A stretch of DNA of 64,000 bases from Streptomyces sp. NBC_01214 (GTDB lineage: Bacteria; Actinomycetota; Actinomycetes; Streptomycetales; Streptomycetaceae): positions 1,382,501 through 1,446,500 of the forward strand of contig NZ_JAPEOS010000002.1 of NCBI RefSeq assembly GCF_026340975.1. The letters are read 5' to 3'. Under the pieces are notes generated by a model. It did no database searches, was not told where the DNA came from, and worked only from the letters and a program-made list of their open reading frames with translations. Both the position numbers and the translations under genes were made by a program. This document shows, piece by piece, positions 25,363-32,323 of this stretch (position 1 is the stretch's first letter; each line of letters starts with the position of its first letter).

Positions 25363-26952
25363 TCAGGAAGCCCACGGCCAGTCGGCGTCGCGGCCGGCCT
25401 CGATCAAGGACACCATCCGGAAGGCCCCGTCGGTGAGGCCGCCGAAGGCGTGCCGGTTCGCGGTGCCGGAGGGTGCGTGCCCCACCCGGTAGCCGGCCAG
25501 GTTCCAGGTGTAGACCGGAACCGCGGGCGGCACCTCGGTGGTCGGATCGCCGCCGTGGCCGTACGAGGCGGCCTGCTCGTCGGTGACGATCAACACCCGG
25601 TCGTGACCGTCGTAGTGCTCCTTCACCGCCTTGGCCGTGTAGGTCCCGCCGAGGTCCCCGAAGCGCTCCAGCACCTTCAGCACGGACTCGCCGCGGCCGT
25701 ACCGGACCGCCTCGCTGGTCGTACCGAACTGCACCAGGTCGGCCCGCTCGGCCCGCAGCGCCAGCGCCGTTCCGAAAATGGCCGCGGCGTCCGCCCGGTT
25801 GAGCTCGGAGCGGTCCGACAGCGGGGACCACATCGACCCGGACCGGTCGACGAGGACCAGGCTCCGGCCCGGCAGCGCCGGTACGTTGGCCAGCGAGTGG
25901 CCGAGAGCCTGCTCCAGCGGGTACGACCAGCGCAGCGAGGGCGCGTGCTGATAGGCGGCCAGGTAGCGGAAGGGGAACTGGCGGGACCGGGCGACGACCT
26001 CCGGGTCGGAGATCCTCGCCGCGACCTGTGCGGCCACCGCGTCCGAGACCCCGGCCCGGTCGAAGTTGCGCAGGTTGCGCAGGAGCGCCATCGCACCCAT
26101 GGACGGGATGACCGCCTCCCAGGCGGCCGCGTCCATCGGCCCCTGCAGCCAACCGGCCAGCGACTCCCAGGTCATGCCCGCCGCTGCGAGCCGCTCCGCC
26201 CCGTCCGGGGCGGTGATCTGCGCCCGGCGCTCCTGCACCGGCAGCTCCATCAACGCCCGGTGGGCCGCGAGGGTCCGGTTGCCCGCCGGGACCTCGGCGC
26301 TCTCCGGGCTGTGCCGGCGGTCGAGGGCATAGCGGAACAGCTCGCCCTGCCAGGGCTTGGCCGGGTCGGGAGAGGCGTGCACGAGGTTGAGGACGTCGCC
26401 GAAGCGGTAGGCCTTGGAGTCGGTGTCGTACTTCAGCAGCGAGGTGCCGGAGTAGAGCCGGCGTACGGCGTCGGCGATGCCGCGCTTGACGGGCTTGGGC
26501 ACGTTGCGCCCGTACGTCGCCGTCCAGTAAGCCAGCAGCTCACCGGGCTCGTCCGCGCGCCGCAGCACGGAGTCGACCACCTGGCGGTTCGAAGGCCCGT
26601 CGGTGACGCCCGCGTCGAGCCGGGCCTTCACGTATTCGGCGGCGCCGACGAGCGAGGCGGTCCGCATGTTCGCGTCGCCGCGGAGCCAGCCCAGCAGGCC
26701 GGCCGTCCAGGCGGGATCCTCGACGGCGAGGGTGCGCACCAGCGCCGCGAACCGGTCGTCGCGCGCCTCGCCGCCCTCGTAGGCGGTCCGCTGCGTGACG
26801 AAGTTGGCGACGGCGAGCAGGAACAGTTCGGAGCGCGGGTCGCGCAGGTGGCCCGGGCCGCCCTGAGCGGTGCGGGCGGGGCCGGTGGAGCGCACCGGCG
26901 AAGTGGGCGAGGCGGGCGCCGACTTGGGCGCGCGCTGGTTGAAGCGAGCCAT
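25363..26952 (-). CDS. rsr: TROVE-domain protein (bacterial Ro60 orthologue, Rsr)
   Basis: RNA-binding ring protein of the Ro60 family. Bacterial orthologues bind Y RNAs, can hand RNA to polynucleotide phosphorylase and act in stress RNA metabolism. The 529-residue protein has the N-terminal HEAT-like TROVE region (about residues 30-350; RSELFLLAVANFV and LLGWLRGDANMRTASLVGA are characteristic). A vWA-like domain (about 365-525) follows with the MIDAS motif DRSGSMWS and TDEQAAS. The start ATG 26952 has a G-rich site just upstream. Three Y-like RNAs are encoded immediately 5' on the same strand. Confidence 0.92.
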   Translation of the reverse strand: MARFNQRAPKSAPASPTSPVRSTGPARTAQGGPGHLRDPRSELFLLAVANFVTQRTAYEGGEARDDRFAALVRTLAVEDPAWTAGLLGWLRGDANMRTASLVGAAEYVKARLDAGVTDGPSNRQVVDSVLRRADEPGELLAYWTATYGRNVPKPVKRGIADAVRRLYSGTSLLKYDTDSKAYRFGDVLNLVHASPDPAKPWQGELFRYALDRRHSPESAEVPAGNRTLAAHRALMELPVQERRAQITAPDGAERLAAAGMTWESLAGWLQGPMDAAAWEAVIPSMGAMALLRNLRNFDRAGVSDAVAAQVAARISDPEVVARSRQFPFRYLAAYQHAPSLRWSYPLEQALGHSLANVPALPGRSLVLVDRSGSMWSPLSDRSELNRADAAAIFGTALALRAERADLVQFGTTSEAVRYGRGESVLKVLERFGDLGGTYTAKAVKEHYDGHDRVLIVTDEQAASYGHGGDPTTEVPPAVPVYTWNLAGYRVGHAPSGTANRHAFGGLTDGAFRMVSLIEAGRDADWPWAS

Positions 26953-26993
26953 GAGAATCCCCCCGAATTCGATGGAAGCGGGGGAGGCGTTGG

Positions 26994-27160
26994 GTGGGGG
27001 ATGCCCGAGATCGGGAGTCGGCGGCGGACTTTATGCCCGACGAGCTGCCTGGCTGCTCCACCGGCCCGTTCCCTTGCGGGTGACGAGCCGGGTGGGATTC
27101 GAACCCACGACCTCCGGGTCCCCAGAAGTAACCGTCGCCTGCGCACCGGGCATCCCCCAC
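26994..27160 (-). ncRNA. Y RNA 3, with permuted tRNA mimic (YrlA-like)
   Basis: On the minus strand a 14-bp closing helix pairs 27147-27160 with 26994-27007. The 5' internal-loop strand GTGCGCA (27140-27146) faces a 3' strand ending CCGATCT. The upper helix GGCGACGG/CCGCCGCC has one A-C mismatch. Beyond it come a TCTGG/CCGGA hairpin, a perfect tRNA T-arm (stem GTGGG/CCCAC, loop TTCGAAT; 27092-27108), acceptor-like CCGGCTC (27085-27091) pairing with GGGCCGG (27061-27067) around a CCCGCAAGGG mini-hairpin, TG, and a D-arm GAGC/GCTC (27042-27058) with GG in its loop. The order T-arm, acceptor, D-arm is a circular permutation of tRNA. Its 3' end is 41 bases before the rsr start. Confidence 0.85.
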
Positions 27161-27165
27161 GCCGG

Positions 27166-27238
27166 CCTCCCGAGATCAAGGTGGCGGCGGCCTGGGTTTC
27201 TTTGCAAAAGAAGGAGCCGCAGCCTGCGCACCGGGAGG
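27166..27238 (-). ncRNA. Y RNA 2, compact, without tRNA mimic
   Basis: A 73-base element with the same base as its neighbours: closing helix CCTCCCG (27232-27238) with CGGGAGG (27166-27172), 5' loop strand GTGCGCA, 3' loop strand ending TTGATCT, and upper helix GGCTGCGGC with GCCGCCGCC (one mismatch). It is capped by a TTCTTT/AAAGAA hairpin with a TGC loop instead of T- and D-arms. The 5' part, CCCGGTGCGCAGGC, is identical over 14 bases to Y RNA 3. Only 5 bases separate it from Y RNA 3. Confidence 0.75.
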
Positions 27239-27252
27239 TGCGTGACGTAGGT

Positions 27253-27374
27253 GTCCAGAGATCGAAGTCGGCGAAACCATGAGGTGCTCTACCAACTGAG
27301 CTACACCGGCCCGAAGCCGGTGACGGGACTCGAACCCGCGACAGCCGAAGGAGGTCTCGCCTTCACACCTGGAC
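27253..27374 (-). ncRNA. Y RNA 1, with permuted tRNA mimic (YrlA-like)
   Basis: Closing helix GTCCAG (27369-27374) with CTGGAC (27253-27258); 5' loop GTGTGAA; 3' loop strand GACTTCGATCT; upper helix GGCGAGACC (27353-27361) with GGTTTCGCC (27270-27278), nine pairs including one wobble. The tRNA mimic is textbook: T-arm GCGGG/CCCGT with loop TTCGAGT (27323-27339), acceptor strand CACCGGC (27316-27322), loop TTCGG, acceptor strand GCCGGTG (27304-27310), TA as positions 8-9, and D-arm GCTC/GAGC with loop AGTTGGTA (27286-27301). The arm order is permuted relative to tRNA. No anticodon arm exists; the Y stem takes its place. Confidence 0.88.
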
Positions 27375-27381
27375 GCTGATC

Positions 27382-27387
27382 ACGTTA
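27382..27387 (-). promoter_or_regulatory. Possible -10 box for the Y RNA - rsr unit
   Basis: TAACGT on the minus strand is 7 bases upstream of the predicted 5' end of Y RNA 1 (27374), the right distance for a -10 element. A -35 is not clear because the upstream hairpin occupies that place. Low confidence. Confidence 0.35.
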
Positions 27388-27407
27388 GGCGGCCCGTCCG
27401 GGCCGCC
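27388..27407 (-). terminator. Hairpin after the NADAR-type gene
   Basis: GGCGGCCC and GGGCCGCC pair over 8 bp around a GTCC loop, 35 bases beyond the stop of the minus-strand NADAR-type gene and just before the Y RNA array. It probably ends that transcript, so the Y RNAs would have their own promoter. Confidence 0.6.
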
Positions 27408-27442
27408 GCCACACAATTACCCGGGACCCGCGCCGCCGCGCG

Positions 27443-27997
27443 TCACCCGCCCGTTTCGCGCAGCCGCTCGCGGGCCGCCATGAGGGCGAAGCCCAGCAGG
27501 TTCAGTCCGCGCCAGCGCGCCGGGTCCAGGGCGCGCTCGTCGTCGGCCGCCAGCCCGATGCCCCAGATCCGGTCCATCGGGCTCGCCTCCACCAGCACCC
27601 GGTTCCCGGTGCCCAGCAGGTACCCGCGCAGCGCCGGGTCGGAGTCGAACTTGTGCACGCTGCCCTCCACGACCAGGGCGAACCGCTCCCGCTCCCATAT
27701 CGCGTTGTCGAAGCCGCGCACGAGCCGACCGATCTTCTTCGCCTGGGCCGGGCTCTTCGCCTCCACCGCGGCGCGCTCCGCCTCGGGGTCCCCGAAGAGC
27801 CGGGCCTTGCCGGCCATCATCCAGTGCTCAGCAGTCGCATATCGGACGTCACCGACGGTGAAGGAAGCGGGCCACCACTGGCTCAGGCAGCTGGGACCGA
27901 GCCTGCCGTCCGGCTGCGGCCGGTGCCCCCAGAACGGCAGGTACTTCACCCGTTCACCGCGGCTGACCTGCTTGATCAGTTCGTCCATCATCTCCAT
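27443..27997 (-). CDS. NADAR-family protein (N-glycosidase / ADP-ribosyl hydrolase fold)
   Basis: A 184-residue NADAR-type (formerly DUF1768) protein. Recognisable stretches are LPFWGHRP, LSQWWPASFTVGDVRYATAEHWMM, KARLFGD and RGFDNAIWERERF; the acidic and aromatic residues that line the YbiA-like active site are in the second. Family members hydrolyse riboflavin-pathway intermediates or remove ADP-ribose from nucleic acid guanine. ATG 27997 is chosen; two further ATGs follow within nine bases. It lies directly upstream of the Y RNA - Ro60 unit on the same strand, separated by a hairpin. Confidence 0.82.
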   Translation of the reverse strand: MEMMDELIKQVSRGERVKYLPFWGHRPQPDGRLGPSCLSQWWPASFTVGDVRYATAEHWMMAGKARLFGDPEAERAAVEAKSPAQAKKIGRLVRGFDNAIWERERFALVVEGSVHKFDSDPALRGYLLGTGNRVLVEASPMDRIWGIGLAADDERALDPARWRGLNLLGFALMAARERLRETGG

Positions 27998-28145
27998 GCA
28001 CGCGAGTCTGGCAGTCGCCACTGACACTTCGTACGGGATTTTCGGTGTGCCTCGACACATGGTCGACCGATTCCGTCGCGTAATCAAAAGGCAACAACGG
28101 AATCACTTGGCCGAGGGCATCACCTCTGTCAGGATCGGCACTCAA

Positions 28146-28163
28146 TTCGAGCTGTAGCTCGAA
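28146..28163. promoter_or_regulatory. Palindrome upstream of the second polyamine block
   Basis: TTCGAGCT-GT-AGCTCGAA is a perfect 8+8 palindrome 28 bases before the ATG at 28192, and the CTGTAGCT half-element is repeated directly after it. It looks like an operator for a dimeric regulator of the aldehyde dehydrogenase - potDABC - oxidase genes. The protein that binds is unknown. Confidence 0.5.
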
Positions 28164-28191
28164 CTGTAGCTACGGAGAGCGTGAGAGCGTT

Positions 28192-29709
28192 ATGGGCAAC
28201 CGCTTCCAGGTCAAAGACCGCTTCGCGGACGGCGCGCAGTACATCGACGGGCGACTGAGGTCCGGCACCTCCGGACAGTCACACACCGTGGTCGATCCGG
28301 CGACCGGCGACGAGGTCCTGACCTACGAGCTCGCGAGCACCGCGGACGTCGACGAGGCCGTCGCCGCCGCCAAGAGGGCCTTCCCGGGCTGGTCCGGCGC
28401 CACTCCCGGCGAGCGTTCGGACGCCCTGCACCGGCTGGCGGCCGTACTGGCCGAGCAGGCGGAGGACTTCGCGTACGCCGAGTCCCTCCAGTGCGGCAAG
28501 CCGATCAAGCTGTCCACGGAGTTCGACGTACCGGGGACCATCGACAACACCGCCTTCTTCGCGGGCGCCGCCCGCCACCTCCAGGGACAGGCGGCCGCCG
28601 AGTACTCGGGCGACCACACCTCGTACGTACGCCGTGAGGCCATCGGGGTCGTCGGCTCGATCGCGCCCTGGAACTATCCGCTCCAGATGGCCGCCTGGAA
28701 GATCCTTCCGGCGATCGCCGCGGGCAACACCATCGTCCTCAAGCCCGCCGAGCTCACCCCGCTGACCTCCCTGATGTTCGCGCAGGCGGCCAAGGACGCG
28801 GGCCTGCCCGACGGCGTGATCAACATCGTCACCGGCGCCGGCCGCGAGGCCGGAGAGCACCTGGTGGGCCACCCCGACGTGGTGATGACCTCCTTCACCG
28901 GCTCCACCGCCGTCGGCAAGCGGGTCGCCGAGATCGCCACCGCCACCGTCAAGCGGCTCCACCTGGAGCTCGGCGGCAAGGCCCCCTTCCTCGTCTTCGA
29001 CGACGCCGACCTGGAGGCCGCCGCGCACGGCGCCGTCGCCGCCTCCCTCATCAACACCGGCCAGGACTGCACGGCCGCCACCCGTGCCTACGTCCAGCGC
29101 CCCCTGCACGACGCCTTCGTCGCCCGGGTGGCCGAGCTGATGGAGAGCGTCCGCCTCGGCGACCCCTTCGCGCCCACCACCGACCTGGGCCCGCTGGTCT
29201 CGCACGCCCAGCGCGACCGGGTCGCCGCCTTCGTCGAGCGCGCCCGCGCCTACGCCACCGTCGTCACCGGCGGCGAGATCCCGGCCGGGGACCTCGCCGA
29301 GGGCGCGTACTACCGGCCCACCCTCATCGCCGGCGCCGCCCAGGACAGCGAGGTCGTCCAGTCCGAGATCTTCGGTCCGGTCCTGGTCGTCCTGCCCTTC
29401 GACACCGACGACGAGGGCATCGCGCTGGCCAACGACACCCCGTACGGACTCGCGGCCTCCGCCTGGAGCCGTGACCTCTACCGCGCGAACCGGGCCACCC
29501 GCGAGATCAAGGCGGGCTGCGTCTGGGTCAACGACCACATTCCGATCATCAGCGAGATGCCCCACGGGGGCTACAAGGCCAGCGGCTTCGGAAAGGACAT
29601 GTCGACCTACTCCTTCGAGGAGTACACGCAGGTCAAGCACGTCATGTACGACAACACGGCGGTAGCCGAGAAGGACTGGCACCGCACGATCTTCGGGGAC
29701 CGTCCGTAA
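28192..29709 (+). CDS. Aldehyde dehydrogenase (gamma-aminobutyraldehyde / PuuC type)
   Basis: A 505-residue NAD(P)-dependent dehydrogenase. Catalytic Cys in NTGQDCTAATR, general-base Glu in LELGGKAP, cofactor motif APWNYPLQMAAWK, and EIFGPV near residue 395. It heads a plus-strand block with polyamine uptake genes and an amine oxidase, so its likely job is oxidation of aminobutanal or its gamma-glutamyl form. ATG 28192 is preceded by GGAGAG. It is a paralogue of the 16336-17775 enzyme but has a longer N-terminus. Confidence 0.87.
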   Translation: MGNRFQVKDRFADGAQYIDGRLRSGTSGQSHTVVDPATGDEVLTYELASTADVDEAVAAAKRAFPGWSGATPGERSDALHRLAAVLAEQAEDFAYAESLQCGKPIKLSTEFDVPGTIDNTAFFAGAARHLQGQAAAEYSGDHTSYVRREAIGVVGSIAPWNYPLQMAAWKILPAIAAGNTIVLKPAELTPLTSLMFAQAAKDAGLPDGVINIVTGAGREAGEHLVGHPDVVMTSFTGSTAVGKRVAEIATATVKRLHLELGGKAPFLVFDDADLEAAAHGAVAASLINTGQDCTAATRAYVQRPLHDAFVARVAELMESVRLGDPFAPTTDLGPLVSHAQRDRVAAFVERARAYATVVTGGEIPAGDLAEGAYYRPTLIAGAAQDSEVVQSEIFGPVLVVLPFDTDDEGIALANDTPYGLAASAWSRDLYRANRATREIKAGCVWVNDHIPIISEMPHGGYKASGFGKDMSTYSFEEYTQVKHVMYDNTAVAEKDWHRTIFGDRP

Positions 29710-29778
29710 CCATCCGCGGCCGACGCCGCGTGGGCCCACCGCCTGACCAGCGGTACACCTCCCGAAAGGGCACAGCGC

Positions 29779-31029
29779 ATGGAGCAGTTCGAGCCCGACC
29801 GCCTCTCGGCGGCGCAACTCGCCGCGATGCGGCGCAGCCTCACCACCGGGCGCGGGGCCCTCACCCGCCGCTCGCTGCTGCGCGCCTCCGGAGTCGGAGC
29901 GCTCACCCTCGGAGGGCTGTCCGCCCTCACCGCGTGCGGGATCCCGCCCGCCAAACGCGAGGGCGACGCGGCAGTGGCCTCCGACGACCACTCGGCCCAG
30001 GAGAAGGAGATCAACTTCTCCAACTGGACCGAGTACATGGACACCAGCGAGGACGAGAAGAGCCGTCCCACGCTGGAGGAGTTCACCAAGCGGACCGGCA
30101 TCAAGGTCAAGTACACCGAGGACATCAACGACAACGTCGAGTTCTTCGGCAAGATCCGCCCCCAGCTCGCGGCCGGCCAGGACACCGGCCGCGACCTGAT
30201 CGTCGTCACCGACTGGCTCGCCGCCCGCATCATCCGCCTCGGCTGGGCGCAGAAGCTGGACCCGGCGCACCTCCCGCACGCCTACGCCAACCTGATCCCG
30301 CAGTTCCGCACCCCCGACTGGGACCCGGGACGGTCCTACAGCTACCCCTGGACCGGCATCGACACCGTCATCGCCTACAACGAGAAGGCGACCGGCGGCA
30401 AGAAGGTCGACTCCGTCACCCAGCTGCTCGACGACCCCTCCCTCAAGGGCCGCGTCGGCTTCCTCACCGAGATGCGCGACAGCGTCGGCATGACCCTGCT
30501 CGACCAGGGCAAGGACCCGGCGACCTTCACCACCGCCGACTTCGACGAGGCCATCGGCCGGCTCCAGAAGGGCGTGGACAAGAACCAGATACGCCGCTTC
30601 ACCGGCAACGACTACACCTCCGACCTCGACAAGGGCGACCTCGCCGCCTGCCTCGCCTGGGCCGGCGACGTCATCCAGCTCCAGGCCGGAAACCCGGACA
30701 TCAAGTACGCCATCCCGGCCCCCGGATACATCACCTCCAGCGACAACCTGCTGGTCCCCGCCAAGGCCCGGCACAAGGCCAACGCGGAGAAGCTCATCGA
30801 CTTCTACTACGAGCCCGAGATCGCCGCCCAGCTGGCCGCGTACATCAGCTACGTCTGCCCGGTCGAGGGCGTCAAGGACGAGCTGGCCAAGATCGACCCC
30901 GCGCTCGCGGACAACCCCCTGATCGTCCCGGACAAGGCGATGGCCGCCAAGGCCCACGCCTTCCGCTCCCTCACCAGCGAGGAAGAGACGGCGTACGAGG
31001 AGAAGTTCGCCAAGCTCATCGGCGCCTGA
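29779..31029 (+). CDS. potD: Spermidine/putrescine-binding lipoprotein PotD
   Basis: Solute receptor of the polyamine importer encoded by the next three genes. The 416-residue protein has an unusually long N-terminal lead (about 30 residues) before the Tat motif LTRRSLLRA and the lipobox LTAC. The mature part has FSNWTEYMDTSED, DLIVVTDWLAARI, RRFTGNDYTSDL and DFYYEPEIAAQLAAYI. It shares several of these with the orphan homologue at 17868-19046. Followed after 145 bases by potA. Confidence 0.9.
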   Translation: MEQFEPDRLSAAQLAAMRRSLTTGRGALTRRSLLRASGVGALTLGGLSALTACGIPPAKREGDAAVASDDHSAQEKEINFSNWTEYMDTSEDEKSRPTLEEFTKRTGIKVKYTEDINDNVEFFGKIRPQLAAGQDTGRDLIVVTDWLAARIIRLGWAQKLDPAHLPHAYANLIPQFRTPDWDPGRSYSYPWTGIDTVIAYNEKATGGKKVDSVTQLLDDPSLKGRVGFLTEMRDSVGMTLLDQGKDPATFTTADFDEAIGRLQKGVDKNQIRRFTGNDYTSDLDKGDLAACLAWAGDVIQLQAGNPDIKYAIPAPGYITSSDNLLVPAKARHKANAEKLIDFYYEPEIAAQLAAYISYVCPVEGVKDELAKIDPALADNPLIVPDKAMAAKAHAFRSLTSEEETAYEEKFAKLIGA

Positions 31030-31174
31030 CGCACGCCCGCGGCGAGCCGATCCCGCCGGACCGCGGCGCCGCCCGCCGGACCGCGGCACTGCCGCAGGAC
31101 CCTCCGGCGGCGGCGCGGACCGGCCCGTTCCGCCGAGCCTTCGACCCCTTGCCCACCCAACCCCGGGATCATCC

Positions 31175-32323
31175 ATGACTGACAAGACCGCGGGCGGCGA
31201 TGTCCGCCTCTCCGGGATCAGCAAGCACTACGGCACCTTCACCGCCGTGCACCCGCTGGACCTGACCATCCCCCAGGGCTCCTTCTTCGCCCTCCTCGGC
31301 GCCTCGGGCTGCGGGAAGACCACCACGCTGCGCATGATCGCCGGCCTGGAGGAGCCCTCCACCGGTACGGTGCACCTCGGCGACCGGGAGGTCACCGACC
31401 TGCAGCCGTACAAGCGCCCGGTCAACACGGTCTTCCAGAGCTACGCGCTCTTCCCGCACCTGAGCATCTTCGAGAACGTCGCCTTCGGGCTGCGCCGCCG
31501 CGGCATCAAGTCGGTCAAGAAGCAGGTCGACGACATGCTGGAGCTGGTCCAGCTCGGCCAGTTCGCCCAGCGCAAGCCGCACCAGCTCTCCGGCGGCCAG
31601 CAGCAGCGCGTCGCCGTAGCCCGCGCCCTGATCAACCACCCGCAGGTGCTGCTCCTCGACGAGCCGCTCGGCGCCCTCGACCTCAAGCTGCGCCGCCAGA
31701 TGCAGCTGGAGCTCAAGCGGATCCAGACCGAGGTCGGCATCACCTTCGTGCACGTCACGCACGACCAGGAGGAGGCCATGACCATGGCCGACACGGTCGC
31801 CGTGATGAACGGCGGCCGGGTCGAGCAGCTGGGCGCCCCCGCCGAGCTGTACGAGAACCCGGGCACCACCTTCGTGGCCAACTTCCTCGGCACCTCGAAC
31901 CTCATCGAGGCCTCGGTGGAATCCGCAGGCTCCGAGGTCGTCGTCTCCGCCTCCGGCACCACCCTCCGGCTGCCCGCCGCCCGATGTTCGACCACGCCCC
32001 GCGCCGGCGGAAAGCTGCTGGTCGGTGTGCGCCCGGAGAAGGTGTCCCTGGTCCCGGCCGAGGAGGAGGACGCCATCGCGACGGGCCGGAACAAGATCAC
32101 CGGCCGCATAGCCGCCTCCTCCTTCATCGGAGTCTCCACGCAGTTCGTCATCGACAGCCCCGTCTGCCCCGAGCTCGAGGTCTACGTCCAGAACATCGAG
32201 CGCGACAGCCGGCTGGTCCCGGGCGCCGAGGTGGTCCTGCACTGGAACCCGGAGCACACCTTCGGCCTCGATGCCGACCAGGACATCGACGCGGGCATCG
32301 AGACGGTGGAGGAGAACGCATGA
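31175..32323 (+). CDS. potA: Polyamine ABC transporter ATP-binding protein PotA
   Basis: ATPase of the polyamine importer, 382 residues. Walker A GASGCGKTT, Q-loop VFQSYALFPH, signature LSGGQQQR, Walker B LLLDEPLGA and H-loop VTHDQEEA are all intact, with a C-terminal TOBE domain (about residues 285-360). The stop overlaps the potB start (ATGA). In the 145-base leader a 16-base motif, CCCGCCGGACCGCGGC, is repeated at 31052 and 31072 with a 20-base period. Confidence 0.92.
   Translation: MTDKTAGGDVRLSGISKHYGTFTAVHPLDLTIPQGSFFALLGASGCGKTTTLRMIAGLEEPSTGTVHLGDREVTDLQPYKRPVNTVFQSYALFPHLSIFENVAFGLRRRGIKSVKKQVDDMLELVQLGQFAQRKPHQLSGGQQQRVAVARALINHPQVLLLDEPLGALDLKLRRQMQLELKRIQTEVGITFVHVTHDQEEAMTMADTVAVMNGGRVEQLGAPAELYENPGTTFVANFLGTSNLIEASVESAGSEVVVSASGTTLRLPAARCSTTPRAGGKLLVGVRPEKVSLVPAEEEDAIATGRNKITGRIAASSFIGVSTQFVIDSPVCPELEVYVQNIERDSRLVPGAEVVLHWNPEHTFGLDADQDIDAGIETVEENA

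Noticed and set aside
27040..27340. Two ordinary tRNA genes on the minus strand, suggested by perfect T-arms and D-arms
   Set aside because: The T-arm comes before the D-arm in each unit, the acceptor strands are joined by a short loop, and there is no anticodon arm. The next T-arm downstream of the Y RNA 1 D-arm is nearly 180 bases away with a non-matching acceptor. A permuted mimic inside a Y RNA explains all parts.
28279..31224. A 981-codon open frame on the minus strand
   Set aside because: It is fully antisense to the aldehyde dehydrogenase and potD genes. Its composition (Gly, Asp, Val, Leu repeats) is that of a reverse frame in high-GC DNA, and it has no domain motif.
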